64,000 bases of DNA, from the NCBI GenBank assembly GCA_029948255.1, contig JALIZF010001450.1:248001-312000 (forward strand). Reading direction: 5' to 3'. The notes under the pieces are model-generated. The model did not search any database. It saw only the letters and a program-made list of their open reading frames with translations, and had not been told where the DNA came from. Position numbers and translations under genes: made by a program. Position 1 is the stretch's first letter, and each line of letters begins with the position of its first letter. This DNA comes from Telmatactis stephensoni. Its lineage: Eukaryota > Cnidaria > Anthozoa > Actiniaria > Isophelliidae. Below, in pieces: positions 22,055 to 32,872 of the stretch.

Positions 22055-22170
22055 AAGAGACAATACGTGTGTAATCTAAGTATTGACATTGTTATAGAGA
22101 CATTTGTGCAAAAATGGTAGCTTTAGTTGTTAGTTGTAAATGATCGTTGTAACTTTCATTTAGGGGCCGG

Positions 22171-22541
22171 TGTGACTACCATTTGTGGTCATGTGATTTT
22201 CAGTCACGTGATATATTTGAGCACGAGGTGTTTAAGCTGTACTAGGTTGTACGATCGAGTAATGGATCGAAGAGATCACAGATAATTCGTTGAGTTAAGA
22301 GCCATACAGTCCGGTAAGGATACAGTCATTAGTTTTATTAATTGTAAACCGATGTAACATCAGAAATTGTAATAATTTTGTGTAGAAAACCGCTATGTCT
22401 ACGGCCGCCGCCGCCTCGACTATCATCGACATCGACAAGAAGCAGTAGTTGTTGTGTTCATGGAAATAAAGATATGTGTGTTTTTATGGCGTGTTTTTGG
22501 TCCCAAGTTAGCTCAACGATGACTCCTATGGAGGAGTAATA
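22171..22541 (+). repeat. BEL/Pao 3' LTR
   Basis: 371 bp, read as base-for-base equal to 14034-14404. AATAAA lies at 22465-22470. The sequence after it (CGACCGTGAAGC) differs from that after the 5' LTR, which fixes the boundary. Confidence 0.93.
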
Positions 22542-25500
22542 CGACCGTGAAGCGGTTTTTAATGAGATTTTTTGGTACAACTTATAAAGGAAATTGGTCA
22601 AAAGTCGCTCCTTTGCGGATTTATTAAGAGAAATCTATGAGGTAATTAGCTTAGGTATCAACGGGATTTTAAAGCGACACAACCAAACTAAAATCTTGGC
22701 CTTGAAAAATAGACATTGGGATATTTTCTTTACTAGCAAAATTTGGCTGAAGTTAAGGTTTTTCGAGTAAAAAATGTATGGAAAAGTTCGATGCCATTAT
22801 GCGTATCCGTAACTGCGTGTTATAGATTTCACAAATCGCTTAGGTATCATCTGAAAAATAATCTATGCTTATCTTACTACTATTGTGCTAGATTTGGTTG
22901 ATGTTAGACAAAAACTTCTGGTAGCAAAATTAGGATGTTTTGAGTAATCAATTTGGACCTTTATTTTGCATAATAATTACTTGTCTCTCGTATACTGTAA
23001 AAGAGCCGATTAAAGTTTAAAGATCCCAAGAAGTATTCTTACAAGGGTAATAAAGTGTTTCGCCTTTTTTTTTCTCATAGTGTCCTCGCACACTTTGAAG
23101 CTCTTCATGTCGGTCCGATGACTGACGGTTTATGAGATGGAATTTCTGTCCGACTTACAGTCACGTTTAACTTTTCAAGTCTATGTCGTGTTATTTTCTT
23201 TTTCATTTTTTCTTATATTTTTCACGCCCATATTTTTTCATTTAATCCAGATCACTGAGGACATAATGTCAACTTTTGATAATAAGTGATTATGCAGTTT
23301 GTAAATGAATGTATTAAGGTGACGTCTTTTCTAGATAAGAGCTCAGAATAATGCGATTTTGACAATGCTCTGTCTAGTAACATTTCTTTCATATAAAATT
23401 GGACATATATTGTATTGACATTTACTTCCGGCTTTTTGAAGGAACATAGTTATAATTAAAGGCATATTTTCTACGTTCAAATAAAATTTATATTTTTTGC
23501 ATCCTATGTTAGGTCAAAAATGTCTGTACATTAAAATGATTTAATTTTTTTTATGGCAATGCCTTCATTAATACTTACTTACCAGTAAGTTGTGCTCTAT
23601 CTTTATCCGAGTATAATTGTTTTAGTACAAATCCATTATCTGGACTTTTAGCTTCCCCAATTTTGTATGTTGTGCTGTCGGTTATAGAAATACATGGTTA
23701 AGATATTTATCTCGCCATCTATCATTCATTTTACTATTACTGGTTGCCTACTTAACACAAGCAAATAAACATATGCCAAAATCGTCAACTAAATAATGCT
23801 AATTAATTTGTGGATTCAAACACTTTGATAACATCGTTTCCACACAAATATTTGTCCAAGGAAGTATAGATCGCCTACTCACTGACGTCATTGAAGAAAT
23901 TTAATCCATTTTAGAGCACTAATTTAAACTAGACGCATAACTGCGTGAACATGGGCTTCCTGTCATAATTAGTCACAAGCTTCATTTTTATTACGCATAA
24001 CAATGTACAATTTAGTTATAAAATCAATATGTACTGATAGCTCTATCAAACAAGCTACGCATCTATTCTTGACAAAGCGACTTATTATCCAATTTATCTT
24101 CAGCTTCAGTAATTTGTGTTATATCCCTTTTAAGAGAGGCTCCAATGACCGGCCTTATTCGTACTCTTCCCCGAGCCGTTTCACGCATTCTTCACCATTC
24201 TGGGAAATAGTTAACCTTAATAAATATAATGACCATTTTTGAATCGGCTAACTTAAACTAAAGAATATCTGATTGGTCAATTTGTCTGTCAGCAGCTATC
24301 AGTGTTTGCCTTTGTCTTTCTATTTAATCATGCATAGTATTATATATCTCCGACATGCAAAAATATTACCAGCGAATATACCAGTCTACTCACAGCGAAT
24401 ATACCAGTTTATTCAACTTTTTATTTCACTGTATCTCAATTGTAAAGACTTCTACAACGGCGTTTTTGACATAATAACAAATCCTGTATTTTTTCGTTCA
24501 TGTTTCGGATGTTTTATCTTTAGTTATCTTTGAATAAAAGACGTTACGTGACCAAACGCACACTACAAGGTCAAGTTCCATGCCAGAATTGAACTCCGAT
24601 ATTAAAAACCTCTCAAGTTCTCTTGAATGCTTGAATGAGGAATAAAATTGACTTGCTTCTATGTATGTTCGTTTGGCAACATGTAGGATGAGAAATTCGT
24701 AGTTTTCCAGCTCATAGGAAATAGTCATTATCGCGAGGGCATCCTTTTAAGTACTCCATTTCGAGTTCGATATTTGGTCAAAGTACTGGAGATGAAGCTC
24801 AAAATAACAGCCCATTCTGAAGCTCTTATAATTAAGTATATAGGTATATCTCGAGTTAAAACCTCCAAATTACATTGTTCTACTGCAGAAAAAGCCTGTC
24901 TGTGAAAGCTATTTTCTTAGTAGTCGGTCATCTTGCATTCCTAAAGTATTTCCCGATCAAGACGACAACACGCATGCGTGGACATTTTGACGACCAAGAC
25001 GACAAACATAAACAATAGCGAATTTTTAACATGGGCTTCGCTTCCACAGGAAGCCCATGTAATTAAAGTACTTGCACCTAAAAGAACAACTAAAACTATG
25101 CTTCTGTACAAAAGTTTGAGTCGAGTTTTCCGACGCCAAGATATGAACGTTTTAGTGTGCTCTAATTACTCGTGCCCAGGCCTTTAGGCCGGCACGAGTC
25201 TAGGTTTGCGTTTTCAGTCTATCTATCGTTGTAGTCGAGAATGTGCCATGAAAACGAGGCAAGCCACAGGCACCCCAGGCAATCATTTAGAGCAGCGTGT
25301 AACACCAGCGTATAAAGCAAATAGACGGGCCCGGGTTCGAATCCTCATGGAATAAAAAGAATTTTTTTTCGCCTAACTATGTAGTAAATATTATCTTTTC
25401 ATTTTTTTGTATGCTTTTTTCTGGTTTTGAAGCATTTTAAGCTGTCTTTTAATTTGATTTAATTTCCAATATATTTTGACTCAAGCGACAACTTGTCTGG

Positions 25501-25710
25501 CGATTGTCTGGCTCTTCGATTTGAGAAATTCAAGAATGTATTTCAATGTTCTCTGTAATTAAATGGTATGGCTAAACTTTTTTGGCGTACAAACTAAATT
25601 AATACTATTAGAAAGTCAATGATTACAAAGCAACAGCTACTTTAAAATATCAAAGAAAATAGACCGATGTGACGGTGTGCTTTCGTGACGCTACAGCTAA
25701 CATTGTGAAT
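22542..25710. other. Intergenic, with one block duplicated at 27.2-28.1 kb
   Basis: The segment of about 23380-23800 matches 27240-28080 (shared TTTTTGCATCCTATG, GTCAAAAATGTCTGTACAT, TATCTGGACTTTTAGCTTCC) and serves as an empty site for two MITEs there. Small hairpins lie at 25024-25057 (ACATGGGCTTC arms) and 25168-25199 (ACTCGTGCC arms). A B-box-like GGGTTCGAATCCTC near 25348 has no foldable tRNA around it. No coding gene recognised. Confidence 0.55.
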
Positions 25711-25719
25711 CGCTGTTTA

Positions 25720-25798
25720 TAGCCTGAGTATCAGGCCCTCTGGGGTGGGGAGGGGAGGGGAGGAGGAGGGAAAGGGGAAGGGCGGGATACTCAGGCTA
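25720..25798. mobile_element. 79-bp Mutator-like mini-element with G-rich loop
   Basis: Perfect 13-bp inverted ends TAGCCTGAGTATC and GATACTCAGGCTA enclose a loop of almost pure G/A runs (GGGGTGGGGAGGGGAGGGG). A 9-bp direct repeat CGCTGTTTA flanks it exactly (25711-25719 and 25799-25807). Nine-base duplications are typical of Mutator-like transposition. It has no coding capacity. Confidence 0.8.
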
Positions 25799-25944
25799 CG
25801 CTGTTTAATACCCTAGCAGCTATAAAATTACTTAATAAATATCAGACATAAAGGCAGCTCATATCTAAATGCCTTTTTAATTGGAAATTTAGGGGCGAGA
25901 CCGATACCTCCATGAGTTCAAATCAGCTTGCCGGCGAAGCAGAC

Positions 25945-26081
25945 TAGCCTCCTCCGCAGGCAACCTTTTGGGCTTCCTGTGCGAAATTTTGAGAAGAAAA
26001 AAGACTGGTGTCCAGGCCACTACGTGTCTTTAACACAGGAGGCCCAGCGAAAAAGCGAACAGTTGCCTGCGGAGGAGGCTA
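25945..26081. mobile_element. 137-bp Mutator-like mini-element
   Basis: Inverted ends begin TAGCCTCCTCCGCAGGCAAC (20 bp, perfect). The 9-bp direct repeat GAAGCAGAC flanks it at 25936-25944 and 26082-26090. It shares the TAGCCT terminus with the element 150 bp upstream, so both probably used the same transposase source. An open frame at 25928-26134 runs through it and is not a gene. Confidence 0.78.
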
Positions 26082-26090
26082 GAAGCAGAC

Positions 26091-26628
26091 AAATATTCCC
26101 CCGTTCAGTACCGAGTACCGAACTCAAAACGTGACCAAACTGGCTTTAAAACATATTTATTCTCATGTCAGACTGAATTCCACTTGGGCACGAGTAAACG
26201 CACTATGTGCGTCTAGTTTGTGGTAAAAACATATAGGGCGATGGCGGCCATAAAACCGGATCATCGAAATGGTATCATATTTAATTTGCATACAAGTCCT
26301 TTATTTTCAAAAATATGACAAGAATTAAGATAACAATTAAATGCATTACCAAGCAAATGAGGTAAAATGTGTCGCAACTTGGTGTGTTTTTACGTTGAAT
26401 TAAAACGCGTAACACAATTTTGGCGGTCAAAATTTTCAGAAACGACTCATTCCTTCAGTGATATGCACAAAATATAAGTTAACCAATTTTCTCGATCCGA
26501 TATATAGTTTTATATTTCATATTTTTAGTGACGTCACGTGAATACGATCTTTACCAAAAACTGAGTTATAGGATACTCTTGGATGTCTCTTGTAAATATT
26601 TTGGGCCTGTTTGGCACCAGCCACAGTG
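26091..26628. other. Intergenic, nothing recognised
   Basis: AT-rich sequence with no recognised gene or repeat. Confidence 0.5.
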
Positions 26629-26633
26629 GCGGA

Positions 26634-26779
26634 TCCAGGATTTTTCCAAGGGGGGTTCCGTTTCTTAAATCCAGCTGTGTATAATACTCTATTGATTGGT
26701 CAATGTTTGACAAAAATGGCTTAAAACCTTCAAGGGGGGTTTCGTGGAACCCATGGAATCCCCTCTGGATCCGCCACTG
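26634..26779. mobile_element. 146-bp hAT-like MITE (CAGTGGCGGATCC ends)
   Basis: The ends CAGTGGCGGATCCAGGATTT and CTGGATCCGCCACTG are inverted repeats. The 5-bp flanking repeat is AGCCA (26629-26633 and 26780-26784). CAGTGGCGGATCCAG termini are known in metazoan hAT-type MITEs. A related copy lies at 37971-38136. Confidence 0.8.
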
Positions 26780-26784
26780 AGCCA

Positions 26785-27303
26785 TCCTATTTTATCCATA
26801 GAGGCGTTTCAGGACGCATAATTATTTAATTTGCACCGTTTGTTCGGTAGTAAACCCCTCTTCAAGGAGATGTTGTGTGGTATCCGGTCCGATAGTGCCG
26901 GAAAAGTCTTATCTAGCTGATTGTATTTATTTGAAAAATGCTGCTTGCTCACTTTCTAGCTAAGCATAGTTACTAAATTGAATACTATTTTTCTTCTCGA
27001 TATGGGATCAGTTTTTATCTGTTTATAGGAGTGCTGATTGCTGTAATGTTGCTTACCAGTTCGTTCTTTAATTTTGAGTGTACATCAGTTAGTTTGATGG
27101 TCTTGAGCAGGTCGCTATAACTTCACTGCAGAACAACTGACGAAGTTCGTGTACAATGACTCGACTTACAAAAACAGTTTGAGTCATTTGTTTTCAACTA
27201 ATTATTCTTACTAGCTCAAAAGAGCAGATGTCTTAACATGTCAGTTTTAATTTGGGAATTTATATGTATTGACACTTACTTCTTGCTCTTTGAAGGAATA
27301 TAT
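26785..27303. other. Intergenic, left copy of a 1-kb tandem duplication
   Basis: About 27120-27280 recurs at 28105-28260 (shared CAGTTTGAGTCATTTGTTTTC and CAGTTTTAATTTGGGAATTT), so a unit of roughly 1 kb was tandemly duplicated here. No gene. Confidence 0.6.
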
Positions 27304-27516
27304 CAGGGTAGTAACGAGGTATATTATTTTTTTCAGTGATCCCGATCCCAGGGCTAAAATTGTAATCCTTGATCCCCAAAATAAGCACAATTTTGATCCC
27401 TGATCCCATCTTAAAAAAGTGATCCCGTTTTCGAAATTCTTAAGACAGTGATCCCGATCCCAAGGCTAAAAATCTGATCCTTGAGCCAAAAAAATAACGC
27501 TGATGTGATAACCCTG
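27304..27516. mobile_element. GATCCC-rich MITE, copy 2
   Basis: 213 bp, left end CAGGGTAGTAAC, right end GATAACCCTG, filled with GATCCC units, flanked by ATATAT (27298-27303 and 27517-27522). The paralogous segment near 23440-23480 lacks it, which shows a clean insertion. Same family as 950-1206. Confidence 0.78.
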
Positions 27517-27700
27517 ATATATGTATAATTTAAAAACACATTTCTACGTTCAAAGTTATATTTTTGCATCCTATGCCAGGTCAAAAATGTCTGTACATAA
27601 AAATGATGTAAACCTTTTTGATGGGAATCCCTTCGGTCAATACTTACTTCCTAGATGTGCTCTATCTCTGTCTGAGTATTGTGAGTATAATCAGTTTTAG
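27517..27700. repeat. Segmental duplicate of 23470-23630
   Basis: Matches 23470-23630 closely (TTTCTACGTTCAAA, TTTTTGCATCCTATG, GTCAAAAATGTCTGTACAT). Non-coding. Confidence 0.7.
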
Positions 27701-27877
27701 CAGGGCCGTAGCCACCGGTACGGTTAGTCAGGTTTCAACCGGACCAACTTTTACCGTTGGTACCATTGTCATTGCAGTTTTGAAAGCATGAGTTCGTATA
27801 GAAAAGCGAAAAAAAAAAAAAAAACCGGACCAACTTTTAAAAACCGTACCAATGTTGAAATGGTGGCTACGGTCCTG
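27701..27877. mobile_element. 177-bp MITE with TTTAG target duplication
   Basis: The ends CAGGGCCGTAGCCACC and (reverse complement) CAGGACCGTAGCCACC are inverted. TTTAG flanks both sides (27696-27700 and 27878-27882). The other copy of this segment near 23620 reads GTTTTAGTACAA without the element, a direct empty site. An A-run lies inside at about 27810-27825. Confidence 0.88.
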
Positions 27878-28891
27878 TTTAGTACAACTCCACTATCTGG
27901 ACTTTTAGCTTCCCGATTTTGCATGTTAATTGTAATGTCGGTTATATAGAAATATATAATGGTTCAGCCGATATTTATTTCGTCATCCATCCCTCGATCG
28001 TTTTTTTAAACTATTACTGATTGCCTACTTAACACAAGCAATGAAACCGGCTATGCCAAAATCGTCAAAGATAATGCTAATTTCAAAGATAATACTAATT
28101 CTAATGCTAACTTCACTGCCGCTCAGCGAACGAGGTTCGTCAGTGTAGAATGACACGACTTAATTACAAAAACAGTTTGAGTCATTTGTTTTCTACTAAT
28201 TAGTCTTATTCCAAGTAGCAGATGTATTAACTCACGTCAGTTTTAATTTGGGAATTTTTATGCACGACATATTCATTAATTGGAAAATACGCAGAAACAT
28301 ATGACCAGAAAAATTGAAAGAAAATAGATGAGGCAGCCCACGAAGCCATGTTCGGAACTTTGAGTAAACTGGGGCATATATATAATAGTGTGCGTCTCCT
28401 CCTTACACCACAAATGCTACATGCTTTGTGAGTGCATGATAACCAGAACACCATGAATAGGGCGTCTTATTGGGGTTTTAGCTGTCAAACGCTATTATTT
28501 TTTACTGTCAACCGTCTAATCAAAGGAAAAACAATAGCTCTGAAGCCTCAAAAATTAGCAGGCTTTTATCAAACTGCTGAAATTTTATTTTCTTCATTTT
28601 GAATATATCCCATTTTAAAAACCGATTCTCTAATTTCTTATTGAGCTCGGTTTCTAACCCTTTCTCTTCAGAGTGATGGCCTGTAGAGAACCTTCCTCGG
28701 TTTCTCTTCCCCTCCCCAGCATGCGCATGAGATTGTTGTACAATGATATCTCCTTCTTGTTCACAAATATATCTATATGCAATGAGCTTTTATCAGGTAT
28801 TTTTAAATTCGTAAAACAGAAAAAGAATTACCATAGCTAGAAAGAGCATGTTAAAATTTGCAAGACAGTGAAGTTTGAAGGAATTAAATCC
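27878..28891. other. Intergenic duplicate segment and unassigned sequence
   Basis: The first 400 bp continue the duplications described at 23.4 and 27.1 kb. The remainder shows no gene. A reverse-strand frame at 28227-28454 has no support. Confidence 0.5.
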
Positions 28892-28943
28892 AAAAATTCA
28901 TATATTCTCGCGAGTTCTAAAACTCGCGAGAACATGAATTTTT
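28892..28943. repeat. Short hairpin
   Basis: AAATTCATATATTCTCGCG... pairs with CGCGAGAACATGAATTT around a TCTAAA-type centre. It could be a tiny fold-back element or a chance palindrome around the CTCGCGAG core. Confidence 0.55.
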
Positions 28944-29722
28944 GAAAAGTGTGAATTTGTAAGAAGACTATTGCTGGTAGGCATCTCTTACCTACCAGCG
29001 AATTTTGCGCTATGTAAAACTCTAGTGTCGAGTTCTGTGTTGCTTGGTGTTAACCTCAAGTATATAAATTACGCGCATGCACAATCGAAGCTAATACTGA
29101 GAAAAGGAGCTCTACACGTGGGAGCATTGCGACATTACTTTATTTTTAACTTTACTGATCTCATCCACCCACTTCAAAGGCAGACTTAATCTCTGTGTTT
29201 ATCAACATTTACCATACTTGGAAGAAGTAGCTCAAGGAAAAAGAAAGCTTCATCGTTTGAAAAGTAAACCTGAACGAGCATCCGTTCGATATTCTGTCGA
29301 ACTGCGCGCTGCTGCAGAGAAAACTTTTTACAACCAAACGTCACTTTATAAAGAAACGAATGGTGCAAAATAGCTGTCGCGTCTTGTCATCTGCACGCTT
29401 AAAAACAACCAGCGGTAACTGGTTATAAATGACAGTGTTTACTAGCGGTTTTAACAGGTTTTCACTAATAATAACCGGTTTTTCATTTTCAATACTTCGT
29501 CCATAATTCTGGAAGGGATTGAACAGATGTTCGTACGGGAGAGATATTTTGTCGAGCAGGGTTGTGAACCATTGCATTGATGCTAATATGCCTACCACTT
29601 TAAAATGTAACAGATTTTGTCAAGATCGCATAGAAAATATAAGGAATCAAGGGTACCGTAGATCAGTTGATTCCGTGATTAAATTGATTGTCCAACTTTT
29701 TCAAGTTGAGATCAATTATTGA
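28944..29722. other. Intergenic, nothing recognised
   Basis: No gene, repeat partner or structured element recognised. Confidence 0.45.
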
Positions 29723-29946
29723 TTATTGGAATTCAGAGTCTCTCATAGTAACTCTAACATGTTTACATATATAGCTTATCAGCATACCAGTTGCACAAGC
29801 TAACGACAAAATCCTTGTCACTGCAATTCCAGTAATATATGCAGTCTTGCTTAACGTGCGATGTTTGAACGGGAAGTATGTTGCGTACGCTCGCTCAATA
29901 ACCAACGCTGCCAAACCAAAGAATAACGCTATTCCAACTAGAAACT
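29723..29946 (-). pseudogene. GPCR fragment (TM3 end to TM4)
   Basis: On the minus strand the sequence encodes LAALVIERAYATYFPFKHRT followed by a TM4-like stretch, closely matching residues about 88-130 of the intact receptors of this cluster. Before and after this the frame has no receptor homology, and the piece ends in unrelated sequence with a stop. TM1-2 and TM5-7 are missing. It lies 3' of a different pseudogene that covers TM4-TM7, so it is a separate dead copy and not the other half of that gene. Confidence 0.85.
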
Positions 29947-29999
29947 CTTGTGTATTGTATACTGTGGTGTGTTTCTTCCATCAGTCACATTGGAGTTTC

Positions 30000-30535
30000 T
30001 TGGCAAATTACATAACTGAGGAAAATTGCTTGCCCTTATATGAGGCTGGACATCAGTGTACCTGTACTTCCGTAAAACACCTGAAATGGACATCCGAAAC
30101 TCACGCATGCGCAATGCATAGATAATCGGATTGGCAAGTGAGTTAGAGTAGTGAAGAAGTTTGAATATCCAGTGAAAGACCAGGAACATATGCAGCAGAC
30201 TCGGTGCACATTTGGAACAGCTCTGTATAATTGTATTAATGACTTGATATACGCTAACACCTGCAACAATTACGAGTGTGACAGTCAGATTTGTTATCAC
30301 GAGCCTGATGTATTGCGTTTTGGAGTACACGCGTCACGCAAGTAACTTATTCATATTAGGGTATATGCAGAGATCATGTATATCAATGACAGAGAAATAA
30401 CAGCACCGTGAACCATCAAATTGATACCTATAACATTTTTATTACTGTTATAAGTATATGCAGTAATACTACAAACTAATGCTATAATCCATGTTACTGA
30501 TATCCCAGTTACGTACATAGTCTTGCTTAACAACT
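30000..30535 (-). pseudogene. GPCR pseudogene (TM4 to C-tail, frameshifted)
   Basis: Reading on the minus strand from 30535, LSKTMYVTGISVTWIIAL matches TM4 of the intact receptors. A TM5 remnant follows to ISAYTLI and a stop. The frame then shifts near 30345, and TM6-TM7 continue (TLVIVAGVSVYQVI, then SNSLANPIIYALRMREF). The WIP motif of TM6 is lost. The ECL3 cysteine pair is still there (QSCSKCAPS). TM1-TM3 are absent; the sequence upstream of 30535 is unrelated. This is an old, non-functional member of the cluster. Confidence 0.88.
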
Positions 30536-32872
30536 TTTATAATATAGCTCAATTATAACACACGTTCTGATTGGCTGAGAGACCACCAAAATCTATGCTC
30601 TATTTCACCGGTAAAGACATGGTTTTCTGACAAATGATTTTACCAAAACGTCTATTTACAAATTTCACTGAGACCAAAACTTAGAAATAAACTAGAAAAT
30701 ACTTTCAATCATTCCAGTTATCGTTTAAATTTACAAACTAAGCCTCGTGGTCGGACAATAACAACGTTATTCATAGAAAATGACTTGTATGAGCATGAAC
30801 TTGCAAACGCCAGTATAAATCAACTTTAAGGAACTAGAATTCACAGCATAGTAAATTGTTTTTTCTCCCGGATTAGTTTCGATCAATAAGAGTTATTTTT
30901 CATTGAACAAACAAGAACAAAGTTTTGTTTCTTACTTACAAAGAGAGGCGGAAGATTTCCAAAACTGATTGTCGCCACGAGACAAATTGTTCAATCTCTG
31001 TTGTTCAATCATTCTTTGTATGAACCAACTACGCCAGTGTAGAGATGTTTTGACACAAGCTATCGGTGAACAGCCAACAGATAATTCAAATCAACAGCTT
31101 CTCGTTCATCAGCAAAATCCTTATCCTGTAAGCCTCTTTCAAACTTCAGCTTTTTCCAACCGAAAACACGGCTTTCAATTTACCATAGCGAATGCTGCTT
31201 GATTCGTCGAAAGCAAGTAAACATTTCCAAATCTTGAAGAACTGTAAGTTATATTTGGCCTTTTTGTCTATTTCCGAGTCATTGTTTCATTATAAAAACA
31301 GAAAACTCTCTTTTCAACATATTTTTTGCTGAATTCTTTCGATGAAAGTTGTCAAACTGTTTTGTCAAAAACGCCGCTTTGAGTCACACTGATTAGTCAA
31401 TAGTACGACAAATGTGATTGGCTTACATTTGCGCAAGTTTTGAGAATTTTAGTTTTGATCAGAAAATAACACAATTTGATCGTTCTTAAAATACCTCTTG
31501 CTATATCATAAAAGCAATAGAAGATAGTTTTCTATGACTCTACCGATGAAATAGAGCACGCGTGATGTTGGGAGAAACACTTGAAAAAGTTTGAAAATCA
31601 CGAGCCGTACTTTTCTCGTGTTTCTCCCAACATCACGCGTAAATATACGATGTTACGAGCCTGTGTAATGGGCATAATGTTGATATAAATTTGGCCTTGC
31701 TTTTCAACACCGATGTCTGGGCTTTGTTCCGTCTTTGTCGAAGACCTTTATCAAATGAGCAGTGTCTCTAGTGTTGCTTAGTCAGTGGAACCCCCCTTAC
31801 AGATAATCATATTGAAGTTAATATATATAAGTCTGATAAGTCCGGTCAATAATATTGAGACACGTACCTTTCAATCATTGTTAAAGTTTAATCAAGATAA
31901 AATAAGATTTCTAACTTTTATCATTGCAACTTTCATTCTGATGTTGTTTTTTGGCTTCACACCGTTAGCTGAAGACAAAAGCTCATAACACTTTTTATGT
32001 ACATATACTACGAAATACCAATTTTCACGGAAAAGTAATAATGAAAGGAAGGAAATTAATAATACTTTCTGCATATAATATAATACAATGCACGAGCGAA
32101 TAGACCAGTAGTTGCTCTTTAATTAAATATATATATTTGTTTTCAAGGAGAAGTACTGAAAGTAAAGAAATTAATAATATTTTGTACTATAATACCACAA
32201 GCGCATTTAATTAATCATTGATTAAAATATATTCAGCTGTGAGAGAAATGAGTCCACCTAGGCCTGACAGGAATCAATTAAACCCATGAACTTCCGTAAA
32301 TTATTTTTATTTCTGAATAAATAAATAAATAAGAAAATATAATTATAATATATGAAAATAAAGAGCAAAGAAATACGAACCGGGAGAAATAGGCTCGTAT
32401 CAAGGTATATATACATAGTACGAAACACGATCTACAGAGTGTGCTGCGTCAACTGCGTACAAAGTTGCGATCAAGGAATGGATAATTGAAAATCTCTAAC
32501 ACCATGTAAAATAGTAAGGCGTCAAAAAATGTACATTCCTTCCCTAGGTTTATGTATACATGATTATTTCTGATCATTCATCGTTAGGAAATACTCACAA
32601 TACTACAACTACTACTTGTTTTTCAACACCGATATGCCAGCTGCTTTTTGTCTATAATTACTGAAGAAGGGCTGGGTCTCTTCCGTATTTCGTGATGCTT
32701 AATCGTCCCTGTTGGGATCAAGGACTATGACGTTTCTCGCACATATTGGGATAAGTGCTTTTTAATACAAAAGATAAAATAACGAATAAACAACTTTAGC
32801 TCTACTTTGCAGATATCTAGATTAGAGGAATACGTAGGCATTTAAGTTGTTGAACTAAAATAACATATACAT
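30536..32872. other. Intergenic with ancestral duplication-unit remnants
   Basis: Contains the unit motif TTTGGCTTCACACCGTTAGCT-type block near 31950, found in five other places of the cluster, and 3' flanking sequence of the next receptor (CAAGGACTATGACGTTTCTC near 32719). No gene recognised in the 30.5-31.5 kb part. Confidence 0.55.
31558..31640. repeat. 83-bp hairpin with perfect 23-bp arms
   Basis: ACGCGTGATGTTGGGAGAAA starts the left arm (31558-31580) and the exact reverse complement fills 31618-31640. A smaller nested stem (CACGAG with CTCGTG) lies inside. Likely a fold-back MITE. Confidence 0.75.

Larger units (their letters stand above)
14034..22541 (+). mobile_element. BEL/Pao LTR retrotransposon, full length
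   Basis: The 8,508-bp element has 371-bp LTRs at both ends. Between them lie a gag 5' piece, an interrupting 0.9 kb segment and one continuous Gag-Pol frame. Domain order Gag, zinc knuckles, aspartic protease, RT, RNase H, integrase, then a C-terminal domain, is that of BEL/Pao; no envelope gene follows pol. The LTRs read as identical, so insertion is recent. A perfect 4-6 bp target duplication is not visible (14029-14033 AGAAC against 22542-22546 CGACC), unlike most intact BEL insertions. A purine-rich tract AGGGGCCGG precedes the 3' LTR at 22162-22170. Confidence 0.95.

Noticed and set aside
22055..22170. Envelope or extra ORF after pol
   Set aside because: Only about 115 bp lie between the pol stop and the 3' LTR, so no env gene is present.
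25260..25370. Possible tRNA gene around GGGTTCGAATCCTC
   Set aside because: Acceptor, D and anticodon stems do not pair; only a B-box-like match remains.
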